Source: Butyrivibrio sp. AE2015
Lineage (GTDB): Bacteria; Bacillota; Clostridia; Lachnospirales; Lachnospiraceae
Length of the DNA stretch: 64,000 nucleotides
Direction of reading: 5' to 3'
NCBI RefSeq assembly: GCF_000420825.1
Contig: NZ_ATVR01000004.1
Location: 122,556 to 186,555 of the forward strand
Position 1 is the stretch's first letter. Each line of letters opens with the position of its first letter. Made by a program: the position numbers and the translations under genes. Of the stretch, positions 10,301 through 18,571 are shown piece after piece. The notes under the pieces are model-generated. The model was not told where the DNA came from. It saw only the letters and a program-made list of their open reading frames with translations, and made no database searches.

Positions 10301-10469
10301 ACAAAAGAATGTGGTCACTGTGTATAAGCTTGTTATGAAAGATACAATTGAAGAGCGGATCATAAATCTCCAGAACAGGAAGAAGGAACTTGCTGATCAG
10401 CTCCTTGATTCTGATGCTTTGAGTACACCGAAACTCTCAAAGGAAGAACTGCTTGAACTACTTGGCTAG
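7395..10469 (+). CDS. SNF2-family DEAD/DEAH helicase
   Basis: A 1024-residue SNF2-type ATPase. The C-terminal half is the motor: QKTGFFWL and the Walker A region ADDMGLGKT (about 581-589), DEAQ as motif II (about 689), TGTPIENRLSELWSIFDY as motif III, and in the second lobe LLFSQFTSMLDRL, the SLKAGGTGLNL segment and the AVQNQATDRAHRIGQ arginine finger motif. The first 530 residues resemble the region found before bacterial SNF2 motors; no zinc-coordinating SWIM motif is seen. Such proteins are thought to move along DNA or remodel protein-DNA complexes; the cellular task here is unknown. The start ATG has no strong ribosome site. It stands alone, with no restriction or defence genes beside it. 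Confidence 0.9.
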   Translation: MNTNDKDDNLRSTFVTASGRRFISDAPKEYHYTSFETKKLLKAYSPESVSPAMYKKTALVELEPHVSYNRDKMQLSFNILSAGGVSYVLKDISDFVTAVAERETVSYGKHLTFTHDMAAFSDKTQRIIEFLNDYFREKNASLYPYGKGHSKQIELSGVQIDEFMNSVDELYFVNADFRAHFTEERLLQKAIVFPEIDLNIEKTTTGVNFETSSFTMFEGHSNIYFERRKKIHVIPRKDVAQILPFLNFLSARRTDNELFIAEKDLTLFTTGLLPVLQEYMNVSFDGFDPSRYSPDVPKFRIYVDMPDSLTISCDVQAVYNADTINEEIYHIFAMDYSESASDKESEKEIKIKRDLYQENQTARSISPFFDELDSKKGLLLLKADDHSEDKIYGFLTESLPQLERLCEVYLSDAIHKINIKAAPKVNFGVSFVSDLLEVSINPEDISVKELDEILHKYDRKRKFFKLKNGDVIDLASKEMGIIYSLSDGLMLSKKDLEEGHVAVPRFRALFLEELSDQSRDFDYSYISKSRDFKDLVNSFAGDYEKEFTVPESLKGVLRDYQKTGFFWLKALKRNAFGGILADDMGLGKTLQILSLLLSIKEDNEKSGGKHRCSIIVCPASLVYNWQHEIHKFTPQLKCELAVGIKPDRERVTSEIDEEKTDIIITSYDLLRRDAELYKYLSFECMIIDEAQFIKNPTTQVAKTVKGIKASFKAALTGTPIENRLSELWSIFDYCMPGYLFNYKSFKERIEIPVTVDGDSEEMEHLKRMISPFVLRRLKKDVLKDLPDKLEETLVAQMTKPQEELYRAHVQRVKLLVNSKDEKEVTRDRIAILAELTRLRQLCCDPGLIYDNYDGGAAKVDLVIEMIKSAAESGHKVLLFSQFTSMLDRLVQRLSKEDIKHYLLTGSTKKEDRIKMVDAFQEDDTPVFCISLKAGGTGLNLTAADIVIHYDHWWNVAVQNQATDRAHRIGQKNVVTVYKLVMKDTIEERIINLQNRKKELADQLLDSDALSTPKLSKEELLELLG

Positions 10470-10599
10470 AGTGCAATACATTAATCTAAATTTTACTTTT
10501 TTTTATTAATGGCATACGTGGTATTGAGTTATAATATAATTACTTTTTTAGAGAAAAAATGGTTTTATATTAAGTAATCAAAAGCAGGAGGGGATATCG

Positions 10600-10908
10600 A
10601 TGTCAGGAAGAGAAGACCTTATAAATCAGCTTGCAGCAAGCATGGGTGCTGGAGATTTTGCTCAGACCAAATATAAAGAATCAAAATATGATGCCCAGAC
10701 AGGAACGCTGTATTGCGATGGAATAATGATCACAAAGCCTGTCATTGAGAAGGCTGAGCAGCATTTTAAAACTCTTAAGTCTAAATGTAGCTACAATGAC
10801 CCTGCTTCCCGTGAGATGGCTATGATCTATCAGGTCGCCATTGAAGGAATCAACATGATCAGAAACAGTGGTCAGCAGACTATGAAGGAAGACAGAAGTG
10901 GCGATTAA
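10600..10908 (+). CDS. Small hypothetical protein
   Basis: A 102-residue soluble protein that I do not recognise. It has a very good ribosome site (AGGAGGGG before the ATG), a hydrophilic composition, a predicted helical C-terminal half (ASREMAMIYQVAIEGINMIRN) and a short central segment GTLYCDGIMITKP. No signal, membrane segment or catalytic motif is visible. It sits between the SNF2 gene and the binding protein at 10965, on the same strand, about 55 bases from the latter. Confidence 0.7.
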   Translation: MSGREDLINQLAASMGAGDFAQTKYKESKYDAQTGTLYCDGIMITKPVIEKAEQHFKTLKSKCSYNDPASREMAMIYQVAIEGINMIRNSGQQTMKEDRSGD

Positions 10909-10964
10909 ATAATTTATCTAAGTGGGGGATTGTTGTTTGATTTTTGGGGAGACAAAGTAGATAC

Positions 10965-11993
10965 ATGACCAGATTTAGATTACTCGTGGGAGCTGCTTTA
11001 TTCATAGCGGTAATAGGGGTGTGCCTTTTGTTTTTTAATACAAGGCAGGCGGATGAACCGGTGGCACAGGAGCGACTTGTCGTGGTTTCACCCCATCCTA
11101 CGGAATTCATTATCCCTCTTGTTCAGGAGTTTGAGAATGAGACCGGGATTTCTGTTGAAATAATCAGTAGCGGCACTTCAGCTGCAATTTCAGATATTAT
11201 TTTCGGAGATGATATAGACCTTCTTTGGGGAGGGTCTATTCTTTCTGTGGGCCCATATAAAGATCTTTTTTATGCCTATAATACCCTGAATAAATCGGTG
11301 TTTTCTGAAGAGTGTAAGAACGTAAGCGATGAGTTTACGTGTTTTTCTGATGTTCCAAGCATCATAATGGTAAATAATGACATTATTGGAGACATTGAAG
11401 TTAATGGCTACGAAGATCTTTTAGACGAGAGACTTAAAGGGAAAATAGCCTTTGCAAATCCCTATAAATCCTCATCTTCATTTGAACAGCTGGTAAATAT
11501 GCTCTATGCCATGGGAAATGGAGATCCTGATGAAGGCTGGGACTATGTTAAAAAACTGATCGGGCAACTTGATGGAAACATGCTCGATAGCTCATCTGAG
11601 GTGTATAAAGGTGTTGCGGATGGAAGGTTCCTGGTGGGGCTTACTTTTGAAGAAGCTGCAGTGACCATGCTAAAAAGTGGAAAGCATATAGGAATCATAT
11701 ACATGAAAGAGGGCGTAGTTTCAACGCCTGACGGAATATACATAAATAAAAATTCAAAAAGAATTGAGCAGGCAAAGAGGCTTGTTGATTTTCTCACATC
11801 AAAAGATGCCCAGATGTTCATGGCCAAAAATCTGGGAAGACGCTCTGTCCGCAAGGATGTAGAGCCATCAAACATGGTCATATCCTATGATGAGATGAAA
11901 AAGATAACTGTGGACAAAGAGAAGGTTATCGCAAATAAAGACAAATGGACAGATAAGTTTTTAGGGCTTTATGAGGAGGCTGCAAATGAGTAA
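10965..11993 (+). CDS. Membrane-anchored periplasmic-type binding protein of a three-component sensor
   Basis: A 342-residue extracytoplasmic protein with one N-terminal hydrophobic segment (about 5-24) and no lipobox, followed by a ferric/2-aminoethylphosphonate-type solute-binding fold (ERLVVVSPHPTEFIIPLVQEFE, DIDLLWGG, IIMVNNDIIG, GKIAFANPYKSSSS). Its gene overlaps the sensor kinase gene and is followed by a response regulator, the arrangement of three-component systems in which the binding protein reports ligand to the kinase. The start is uncertain: the ATG at 10965 has a rather distant GGAG (10948-10951), and an in-frame TTG at 10944 would add 7 residues. The ligand is not shown; the nearby importer at 17335-21408 has a binding protein of the same fold. 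Confidence 0.75.
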   Translation: MTRFRLLVGAALFIAVIGVCLLFFNTRQADEPVAQERLVVVSPHPTEFIIPLVQEFENETGISVEIISSGTSAAISDIIFGDDIDLLWGGSILSVGPYKDLFYAYNTLNKSVFSEECKNVSDEFTCFSDVPSIIMVNNDIIGDIEVNGYEDLLDERLKGKIAFANPYKSSSSFEQLVNMLYAMGNGDPDEGWDYVKKLIGQLDGNMLDSSSEVYKGVADGRFLVGLTFEEAAVTMLKSGKHIGIIYMKEGVVSTPDGIYINKNSKRIEQAKRLVDFLTSKDAQMFMAKNLGRRSVRKDVEPSNMVISYDEMKKITVDKEKVIANKDKWTDKFLGLYEEAANE

Positions 11994-13695
11994 AAATGTA
12001 GGCTCCTTTCAGGAAAACATAAGAAAGACTTTCATAAGATTTTCCATTGCTCCTGTAGCGGCTATAGTAATGGCTGTTTTTGTCCTGTTTGCAGTAGTAT
12101 GGATAAATTTCATGGAGGATTCCAATAAATCCGATAACGCTGCATCATGTAACGAGATAAAAAGAATCATGAATATCTACTATGAAATGATGGATGATGT
12201 AAGTGACATTCTTGTGGAAGAAAGTGGGGATGATGCTTTACAGGATACGGAGAAGAATAGCATTGATGCGACCAATGTGACACTTCCGGTTGGTGAGATA
12301 TTTTCTGCGCTCTATAACAGAACCGCTCCTTTCGGGGATATCGGAAATCTTATTATCCTCTCGGGTGACAGAAAAGTTCTTTTCTCAAGTAAAAAGAATA
12401 CGCCTAAGTTCTTGATCGCTGAAGAATACGCTAATTGGGGTGTTTGGAAAAGTATAAAGACGAATGAAGGGAAAACTGCAACCGTTTTATACGGTAAAAA
12501 TCTCTGCATAGGAAAAGGTGTTTATGAAGGAAATACCTTGAAATATGCTATTTGCTATATTGTCCCGAATGAAGTTATTTCAGGTGCCATAGTTGTTCAG
12601 GACAGATTTGTTATTTTAACTGACAATAGTGGATGGGTTTACGCCAGCAACACCAAGATGATGCAGGATGCGTACGGCCAGATAGACAGCTCTTTTTACA
12701 ATAAAACAGGATATGTGAGGCAGGCCGGGAAACTGTACTACGCCTTTTCAAATAAGACTGACAAAGGCCTTGTGCTCTACACGATCAATGATATTTCAAG
12801 GAGCATTGAGCTTATCTGGGTAATGGTTGCCATAGTAATAATTATTTTTATTGCCATTGCTCTTATTACCATACGCAGTACATCCAAAAGCTCAAAGGAG
12901 TACACAAAGGACATAAAGAAGATTGAAGATGCCTTTGAAGAAGTGCAGAACGGTAATTTTGATGTGAGCCTTGATATAGACAGCAGCACAGAGTTCATGG
13001 TAATTGGAAATGACTTTAACAAGATGCTTCAGGGTCTTAAGGATCAGATAGAGCAAAATAAAGAACTGGCAGAAAACGCTGCTTTTTCCCAGGTAAAGCA
13101 GCTTGAAAGTCAGTTTAATCCGCATTTTCTTTTTAACACTTTGGATAATATCAGATTCATGGCAAAGATTGATGCAGCAGCTGCCGACAAGATGATCGTT
13201 TCTTTGTCAGGTCTTTTACGCTATAGTATCAGGGAAGTCCGTGAAGAGGTTACGGTAAAAGAGGACCTGGATAATCTCCAGTATTATCTGAATATCCTGC
13301 AAATAAGGTTTAACAAGCGTTTTGCATATGAACTGGATGTGGCAGAGGATATAATGGAATGCCTCATTCCAAAGCTCCTCATACAGCCACTTTTGGAGAA
13401 TGCGATTAAATACGGCTTTGGCACAAAGGAAAAGCTGTGCGTCAGCATCAGGGGTTATCAGATGCAGGAAATGCTGGTGTTTATATGTGAGGACGATGGC
13501 GCGGGAATAGAAGAAAAGCAGCTAAAAGAAATCCGGGATAACCTAAAGGAAGACAGCAATACAACCATGCATTATGGTCTTTACAATATCCACCGAAGGA
13601 TACGACTGATGTATAAAGGTGATTACGGCCTTGATATCTCTAGTGTTAAGGATAAGGGGACAATAGTAAGGCTCACCATTCCAAAGCACATCTGA
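11986..13695 (+). CDS. YesM/LytS-type sensor histidine kinase
   Basis: A 569-residue membrane kinase. One membrane segment lies at about 18-40 and a second at about 270-290, with an extracellular sensor domain between; a HAMP-like linker follows, then the His_kinase domain with QFNPHFLFNTLDNIRF (phospho-acceptor His about 380), and a HATPase lid (LLENAIKYGFG, CEDDGAGIEE, GLYNIHRRI). ATG 11986 is chosen over 11971 because AGGAGG (11974-11979) precedes it at the right distance; it overlaps the binding protein's stop by 8 bases, pointing to coupled translation. It should phosphorylate the adjacent regulator. Confidence 0.88.
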   Translation: MSKNVGSFQENIRKTFIRFSIAPVAAIVMAVFVLFAVVWINFMEDSNKSDNAASCNEIKRIMNIYYEMMDDVSDILVEESGDDALQDTEKNSIDATNVTLPVGEIFSALYNRTAPFGDIGNLIILSGDRKVLFSSKKNTPKFLIAEEYANWGVWKSIKTNEGKTATVLYGKNLCIGKGVYEGNTLKYAICYIVPNEVISGAIVVQDRFVILTDNSGWVYASNTKMMQDAYGQIDSSFYNKTGYVRQAGKLYYAFSNKTDKGLVLYTINDISRSIELIWVMVAIVIIIFIAIALITIRSTSKSSKEYTKDIKKIEDAFEEVQNGNFDVSLDIDSSTEFMVIGNDFNKMLQGLKDQIEQNKELAENAAFSQVKQLESQFNPHFLFNTLDNIRFMAKIDAAAADKMIVSLSGLLRYSIREVREEVTVKEDLDNLQYYLNILQIRFNKRFAYELDVAEDIMECLIPKLLIQPLLENAIKYGFGTKEKLCVSIRGYQMQEMLVFICEDDGAGIEEKQLKEIRDNLKEDSNTTMHYGLYNIHRRIRLMYKGDYGLDISSVKDKGTIVRLTIPKHI

Positions 13696-13743
13696 TGATA
13701 GTGGAAGGCTTTTGGCGGAGTAAAAAACACAGAATGAGGGATT

Positions 13744-14496
13744 ATGTACAGAGTATTAATTGTTGAGGATGAAGATATCATAAGAAAAGGCATAGCCTAT
13801 ACCATGGACTGGTTAGGCATGGGCTGTACCATAGTCGGGGAAGCTGCAAACGGCAGGGAAGGGCTTGATAAGATAAAAGAGCTTACTCCTGACATAGTGC
13901 TTGTAGACATTATGATGCCTGTAATGGACGGCATAGAGATGATAAGAAGGGCAGGGGAGGATGATGGTATAAGTGACCTTAAAACAATCATTCTTACCAG
14001 CTACGCAGATTTTGATTATGCTAAAAAGGCCATAAATCTTGGGGTTTCAGCCTACCTTATGAAACCTGTAGATGAAGAGGAACTAAAGGTCAGCATAGCC
14101 AAAGTAATCTCTGAAATAGAAAAAGAGCATCGCCTTGAGCAGATAGAGCAAAAGAGCTCAGATGTATTCATAAAAACTGACAAAGAAAATGATTATATCC
14201 AGCAGATCCTTGATGAAACCAAACTCCATTATTCGGAAAAGATCAGTATAGAAATTTTTTCGGACAAATTTGGAGTATCTTCAAGCTATCTGTCTCGCAA
14301 ATTCAAGGAATCCACAGGAACCAGCTATCTCGATTTTCTGAATAAATACCGGGTCCAGCAGGCAGTAAAGCTTCTTGAAACCGGTAAATACAAAGTTTAT
14401 GAAGTATCCGATCTTACGGGTTTTTCCGACTACAAACACTTCAATACAGTATTTAAGCGCTACACAGGTTCTTCGCCTTCTGAATTTGTGAAGTGA
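13744..14496 (+). CDS. YesN-type response regulator with AraC DNA-binding domain
   Basis: A 250-residue regulator. The receiver domain (1-120) has the acidic pair EDED near residue 8, the phospho-acceptor Asp55 in VLVDIMMPVMDG, Thr/Ser in IILTSYAD and Lys in YLMKPVDEEEL. The C-terminal AraC domain (about 150-250) has the two helix-turn-helix units (FSDKFGVSSSYLSRKFKESTG and VYEVSDLTGFSDYKHFNTVFKRYTG, ending SPSEF). It follows the kinase by 48 bases. The likely target is the transporter at 17335-21408, by analogy with SBP-kinase-regulator triplets beside importers. Confidence 0.9.
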   Translation: MYRVLIVEDEDIIRKGIAYTMDWLGMGCTIVGEAANGREGLDKIKELTPDIVLVDIMMPVMDGIEMIRRAGEDDGISDLKTIILTSYADFDYAKKAINLGVSAYLMKPVDEEELKVSIAKVISEIEKEHRLEQIEQKSSDVFIKTDKENDYIQQILDETKLHYSEKISIEIFSDKFGVSSSYLSRKFKESTGTSYLDFLNKYRVQQAVKLLETGKYKVYEVSDLTGFSDYKHFNTVFKRYTGSSPSEFVK

Positions 14497-14497
14497 T

Positions 14498-14557
14498 ACA
14501 TGGGGACGGGGTTGCAGGGCCATTTTACAAAATGGCCCTGCAACCCCGTCCCCATGT
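14498..14557 (+). repeat. Perfect 29-base palindrome with GGGGACGGGG core (REP-like)
   Basis: Two 29-base arms (14498-14526 and 14529-14557) are exact reverse complements around a 2-base loop. It begins one base after the regulator's stop and ends 13 bases before the end of the converging EAL/GGDEF gene. The arm contains CATGGGGACGGGGTT, which recurs at 20292-20306. G/C-rich palindromes with GGGGACGGGG cores are known as REP-type elements in other genomes, often mobilised by IS200-like (RAYT) transposases; none is in this window. It may also act as a two-way transcription block. Confidence 0.85.
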
Positions 14558-14570
14558 GCCACCCCAGGCA

Positions 14571-17138
14571 TCATTTATTGTGCTGCTTGATTTCATTTTT
14601 GTTTTTGTACATTTCTTTGTCGGCACGCTCAAAAATCTGAGACAGTGTTCTGTCGCCTTTCGTATATTTAGAGAGGCCGGCAGCGACAACAACGTCACCT
14701 TTGTATTGGTTTTTGATGTTGTGTTTTTTGAGCTTTGTCATGATGGATGAACTGTTAAGGTAATCGAGGCCTTGGATTATTGCTACGAATTCATCACCAC
14801 CAATTCTAAATACAGGGCTGTGCTTGAAAAAGCTACAAATGGTGGAGCAGCCTTTTTGGATGTATTCGTCACCGGCCTGATGACCTAAAGTATCATTTAC
14901 CTGTTTGAGACCATTTAAGTCAAATACCGCAAGGGCAAAATCCTCGACGGTACCATCTGAGATCATTTTATTCATCATGAGCTCAGTTTCGACATATGCA
15001 TGTTTGTTCTTTACGCCTGTTAGCTCATCAATGATGGCCTTGGTCTCTGCAGCATAAAGGTTTTCGTTGTATTCCTGTTCGCGTCTTACAATTTCGTCAA
15101 TATCAAGAACGCCAACGATAAGTTTTTCATCATCCGCCTTGTTATCCATAACAGCTCTGAGGGAAACGTATATAAATGAATTGCCATATATAAGTCTGTG
15201 ATGGTGTTCAAAAACACCGGCAGACCGTACATGTTTCATCACCTTTTCTTTGGTAAAAGCAGATAATACATCATCCACGTCATCCGGATAGACAATTTTA
15301 GGAGTGATTTTTATCATATTCCCAAAGAAATCATTGCCTTCTTCAGGAAGCTCTGAGGCAACACGTTTGTTTGTTGGAATATATTTCTTATAGTGACCTG
15401 TAACAGGATCAACAGAGAAAATATATATGTAATTGCCTGATAGAGCGCCAATCCTGGAGTATATTATTTCTTCTTCTTTTGCATGCTCAAGGACTTCACG
15501 GGCTTTTATTTGAGTATCAACATTGTTAATGCCGATAATTACATGGTTTCCTTTTCCCTTAACTTTTACCGCTTTAACAGTGACAAAGGTCGGGACACCC
15601 TTAATAAGCATTCTTGTAACAACGGAATATATTCCACTCTTTTCAAGTTCGCTTGCTACTATTTCTTTTGTGAACAATTTTTTGAACTGTTCTTTATCCT
15701 CTTCAATGATCGGAGGATCAATGCCGTCCTTGTCCAGGTCAAAGAACTTAGAACCTTTTCTTTCAAAAGATATATCACGGCTCTCACCATGGGAAGAATA
15801 CTCGGTGAAAGAATCATTATCCATATCCACAAAGAACAGTGTTATATAATCCTCGCTGAGTGCTCTTGCAATGTAGTTGTAAGTCAGTGAGTCCTTACTG
15901 TCGGGCTCAGAAACAGACAAAATGACCGTGGCAACAGCTGCATCACCGGTAACAGGATTTACTGCAATCCTGAACATGAGCAGCTGAACGACTCTTCCGT
16001 CATTCATTCTGTCATCGATTATCACTCTTCTTCCGTCCGCTGCGCACTGCCTGGCGGCATTAAAAGAGTAGTAACCAACTCCCGGATTTATTGAAGAGTA
16101 GTCAATCTCATTTATTTCTTTGAACTCAGGAAATTTTTTTAATATAAAATTTCGAAAGCTCTTATTGCATCTGACAAATGTTGCTTTATCCTTACCAATG
16201 GAAAAAATTACCATAGGAGTAGCATCGAAATAATCGGAAAGGGGCTTATCATCATTCTGAGAAAGTGACAGGTCATAAAGGTTTATTTTTCCTACCTGTT
16301 CAAAGTAAGAGGACTCTTCGGGATTCTCAAAACCGATCTGTATGCCTTTTTCATTTCTTTCGACAATCTCTGCCAGTGATACCGGGTGAATGTAGTAGTA
16401 GCCCTGAAGCTTGGTGCATCCTATCTCTGTCAGAAAGTCTGCCTGTTCTTTTGTTTCAATTCCCTCAGCAACAGTATCTGTTCCAAGTGAAAGAGCTGTC
16501 TTTACAACCTCGGTGAGAAGTATCTGGCCGGCTTCGTCTTTGCCAATCAGATGAGTAAAAGCATCGTTTATTTTAAGCAGGTCAAAATGAATCTTTAACA
16601 GGATCAGAAGAGAAGCATAGCCACTTCCGTAGTTATCCATCCATACTTTGATTCCGGCTGACCTGAAGCGGTCTATTATATCTTTGTAATAATCCATGTC
16701 TGAAGAAATATCTTTTTCAGACAGTTCAATGCAGAGCTTTTCCCTTGAAAGCCCTGACTTATCAACAAGTTTTATGATCTCAGATACCATGTCGCAGCAT
16801 TTAAAATCTGTTCCGGACAGATTTACTGATTCGGGAACAATAAAAAGATCATGGGATGCCTGGCCTTTTAGTTTTTCTAAAACCCTGTTCACCATGTAGA
16901 GATCAAGTTTATAGGTCAGATTATGTTTTTCAAGTATAGGGACAAAAAGAGAAGCTGAATAGACATCGCCGTCAGGTGTTTCCCATCGTGCAAAAGCTTC
17001 TTCATCGGAAACTCTGCCGTTTGCAGCGCGAATCAAGGGCTGATGGTAAGCTTTTATCCATTCTTCTTCCAAAGCCCTGTCCAGGTTATCCAAAATGTAT
17101 TTTTCAAAATCAGAATTATTGCCTTTACTTGATTCCAA
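14571..17138 (-). CDS. EAL-PAS-GGDEF cyclic di-GMP protein
   Basis: About 855 residues with no membrane segment. The N-terminal third is an EAL domain with altered motifs: EAF where EAL is expected (DEEAFARW), intact Asn (ESVNLSGTD) and Glu (IELSEKD), but DNYGSGYAS where DDFGTGYS is usual, then AEGIET. The middle carries PAS-like segments. The C-terminus is an intact GGDEF domain (FRIGGDEFVAI, NDTLGHQAGD). I therefore infer a diguanylate cyclase with a weakened or regulatory EAL domain. The TTG at 17136-17138 is chosen because AGGAG precedes it by 6 bases; the longer frame from ATG 17186 has no ribosome site. It is convergent with the regulator at 13744 and divergent from the importer. Confidence 0.82.
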   Translation of the reverse strand: MESSKGNNSDFEKYILDNLDRALEEEWIKAYHQPLIRAANGRVSDEEAFARWETPDGDVYSASLFVPILEKHNLTYKLDLYMVNRVLEKLKGQASHDLFIVPESVNLSGTDFKCCDMVSEIIKLVDKSGLSREKLCIELSEKDISSDMDYYKDIIDRFRSAGIKVWMDNYGSGYASLLILLKIHFDLLKINDAFTHLIGKDEAGQILLTEVVKTALSLGTDTVAEGIETKEQADFLTEIGCTKLQGYYYIHPVSLAEIVERNEKGIQIGFENPEESSYFEQVGKINLYDLSLSQNDDKPLSDYFDATPMVIFSIGKDKATFVRCNKSFRNFILKKFPEFKEINEIDYSSINPGVGYYSFNAARQCAADGRRVIIDDRMNDGRVVQLLMFRIAVNPVTGDAAVATVILSVSEPDSKDSLTYNYIARALSEDYITLFFVDMDNDSFTEYSSHGESRDISFERKGSKFFDLDKDGIDPPIIEEDKEQFKKLFTKEIVASELEKSGIYSVVTRMLIKGVPTFVTVKAVKVKGKGNHVIIGINNVDTQIKAREVLEHAKEEEIIYSRIGALSGNYIYIFSVDPVTGHYKKYIPTNKRVASELPEEGNDFFGNMIKITPKIVYPDDVDDVLSAFTKEKVMKHVRSAGVFEHHHRLIYGNSFIYVSLRAVMDNKADDEKLIVGVLDIDEIVRREQEYNENLYAAETKAIIDELTGVKNKHAYVETELMMNKMISDGTVEDFALAVFDLNGLKQVNDTLGHQAGDEYIQKGCSTICSFFKHSPVFRIGGDEFVAIIQGLDYLNSSSIMTKLKKHNIKNQYKGDVVVAAGLSKYTKGDRTLSQIFERADKEMYKNKNEIKQHNK

Positions 17139-17334
17139 CGTGGTCTCCTGAATATTTTGAAAGATAAACATATAACATAAAACCATATTAATATTATCAC
17201 AAAAAAGACAACAATACAGAAAAAATTGGTTCAGAAAATCGGATATAAAAACAGAAATTTAGGTATAGAGGAAATCTTAAATGATTTATGCTTTTTTTAT
17301 CAAATGTTTATTTCATTTGGAAAGGAGAAGGAAA

Positions 17335-18507
17335 ATGAAAAAGAAATTAGCGTTGGTATTGGCAGGACTTATGACGTTAGGCCTGATGGGCTGTGGCTCT
17401 CAGAGTCAGCCTGCAGCTACAGAGACTCCTGCAGCTGAGACTAAGACTGAGGAGACAGCTCCTGCAGAGACACAGGCAGAAGCACCTGCAGAAGAGGCAG
17501 CTGGCCTTGATGCGATCATTGAGGCTGCAAAGGCAGAGGGGGAACTTATTGTCTACGGTTCTTGTGAGGAAGAATATTTAGCAGCTGCATGTGAACATTT
17601 CCAGGAACTTTATGGAATTAAAGTTCAGTATCAGAGATTATCAACAGGTGAAGTACAAAGTAAGATTGAAGAGGAGAACGGAAATCCTTCAGGAGACGTA
17701 TGGTTTGGAGGAACAACAGATCCTTATAACGTAGCTGCTTCAGAAGGACTTTTGGAGCCATATGAGGCACAAAATGCAAGCCATCTTTTGAGCGATAAGT
17801 ACCGCGATGCTCAGGGTCAGTGGTATGGAATCTACAAAGGAATCCTTGGATTCATGGTAAACAAGGATGAGCTTTCACGTATGGGCATTGATGAGCCCGC
17901 TGATTGGAAGGACCTTCTTGATGAGAAGTATAAAGGTCTCATCTGGCTTTCAAACTACAATACAGCAGGAACAGCAAAGCTTGTTATCAATACTATGATC
18001 CAGAAATATGGACATGACGAAGGTATTCAGTATCTTGTTGATCTTGATAAGAATATCGAAGTTTATACAAAGTCAGGTTCAGGCCCATCAAAGAACGTTG
18101 GTACAGGTGAGTGCGTTGTAGGTATTGGCTTCCTTCACGATGGAATCACACAGATCGTTGACAATGGATATGGCAATGTAGGACTTATCATTCCTTCATC
18201 AGGAACATCCTTCGAAGTTGGTGCAACTGCAATATTTAAGGGATGTGCACATCCTAATGCTGCAAAGCTTTGGATTGAATATGCTCTTAGCCCTGACTGC
18301 GTAGAGCTTGCTGCACAGAACGGCTCATATCAGTTCCTCGTAATTGATAATGCAAAACAGCCTGAAGTAGCAGCAGAGTTTGGCCTTGATCCTGAAAATG
18401 TTATGGATTACGACTTTGAAGATGCTAAACAGAATACAACTACTTATGTAGAAGAAGTTATGACTGCACTTGGAAGTGCTGCAGACGATCGTTTCAAGAC
18501 AGAATAA
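17335..18507 (+). CDS. Iron(III)/phosphonate-type ABC transporter binding lipoprotein
   Basis: A 390-residue lipoprotein with lipobox LMGC (Cys20), an Ala/Glu/Thr-rich tether (about 23-60) and a ferric-type solute-binding fold (GELIVYGSCEEEYLAAACEHF, GDVWFGGTTDPYNVAASEG, LIWLSNYNTAGTAKLVINTM). The true start is ATG 17335, after GGAAAGGAGAAGG; the frame extends upstream but without a start signal. It heads an importer unit with the fused permease at 18572 and ATPase at 20347. Similar systems carry Fe(III), 2-aminoethylphosphonate, thiamine or phosphoglycerate-like compounds; the sequence does not settle which. A weak hairpin after it should favour its expression over the permease. Confidence 0.85.
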   Translation: MKKKLALVLAGLMTLGLMGCGSQSQPAATETPAAETKTEETAPAETQAEAPAEEAAGLDAIIEAAKAEGELIVYGSCEEEYLAAACEHFQELYGIKVQYQRLSTGEVQSKIEEENGNPSGDVWFGGTTDPYNVAASEGLLEPYEAQNASHLLSDKYRDAQGQWYGIYKGILGFMVNKDELSRMGIDEPADWKDLLDEKYKGLIWLSNYNTAGTAKLVINTMIQKYGHDEGIQYLVDLDKNIEVYTKSGSGPSKNVGTGECVVGIGFLHDGITQIVDNGYGNVGLIIPSSGTSFEVGATAIFKGCAHPNAAKLWIEYALSPDCVELAAQNGSYQFLVIDNAKQPEVAAEFGLDPENVMDYDFEDAKQNTTTYVEEVMTALGSAADDRFKTE

Positions 18508-18521
18508 TGTGTTTATTTGGG

Positions 18522-18547
18522 GCGGATGTCATACATCCGCTCCATTT
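18522..18547 (+). terminator. Weak intra-operon hairpin after the binding protein gene
   Basis: GCGGATGT (18522-18529) pairs with ACATCCGC (18533-18540), loop CAT, followed by a broken T-run. It is probably a partial terminator or mRNA end stabiliser within the operon. Confidence 0.6.
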
Positions 18548-18571
18548 TGTTATAACAAGGAGGACATAACA

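Noticed and set aside
7395..10469. SNF2 gene as part of a defence island
   Set aside because: No restriction, nuclease or other defence genes adjoin it; neighbours are metabolic or unknown.
10470..10599. Possible promoter with TATAATATAAT at about 10530-10540
   Set aside because: No acceptable -35 sequence at the right distance; left unannotated.
14493..14750. Small + strand frame across the palindrome
   Set aside because: It is made of the palindrome and the complement of the GGDEF gene, with no ribosome site.
17281..17334. Upstream start for the binding lipoprotein
   Set aside because: It would place 18 residues before the signal peptide and lacks a ribosome site; ATG 17335 has both a good site and the right signal start.
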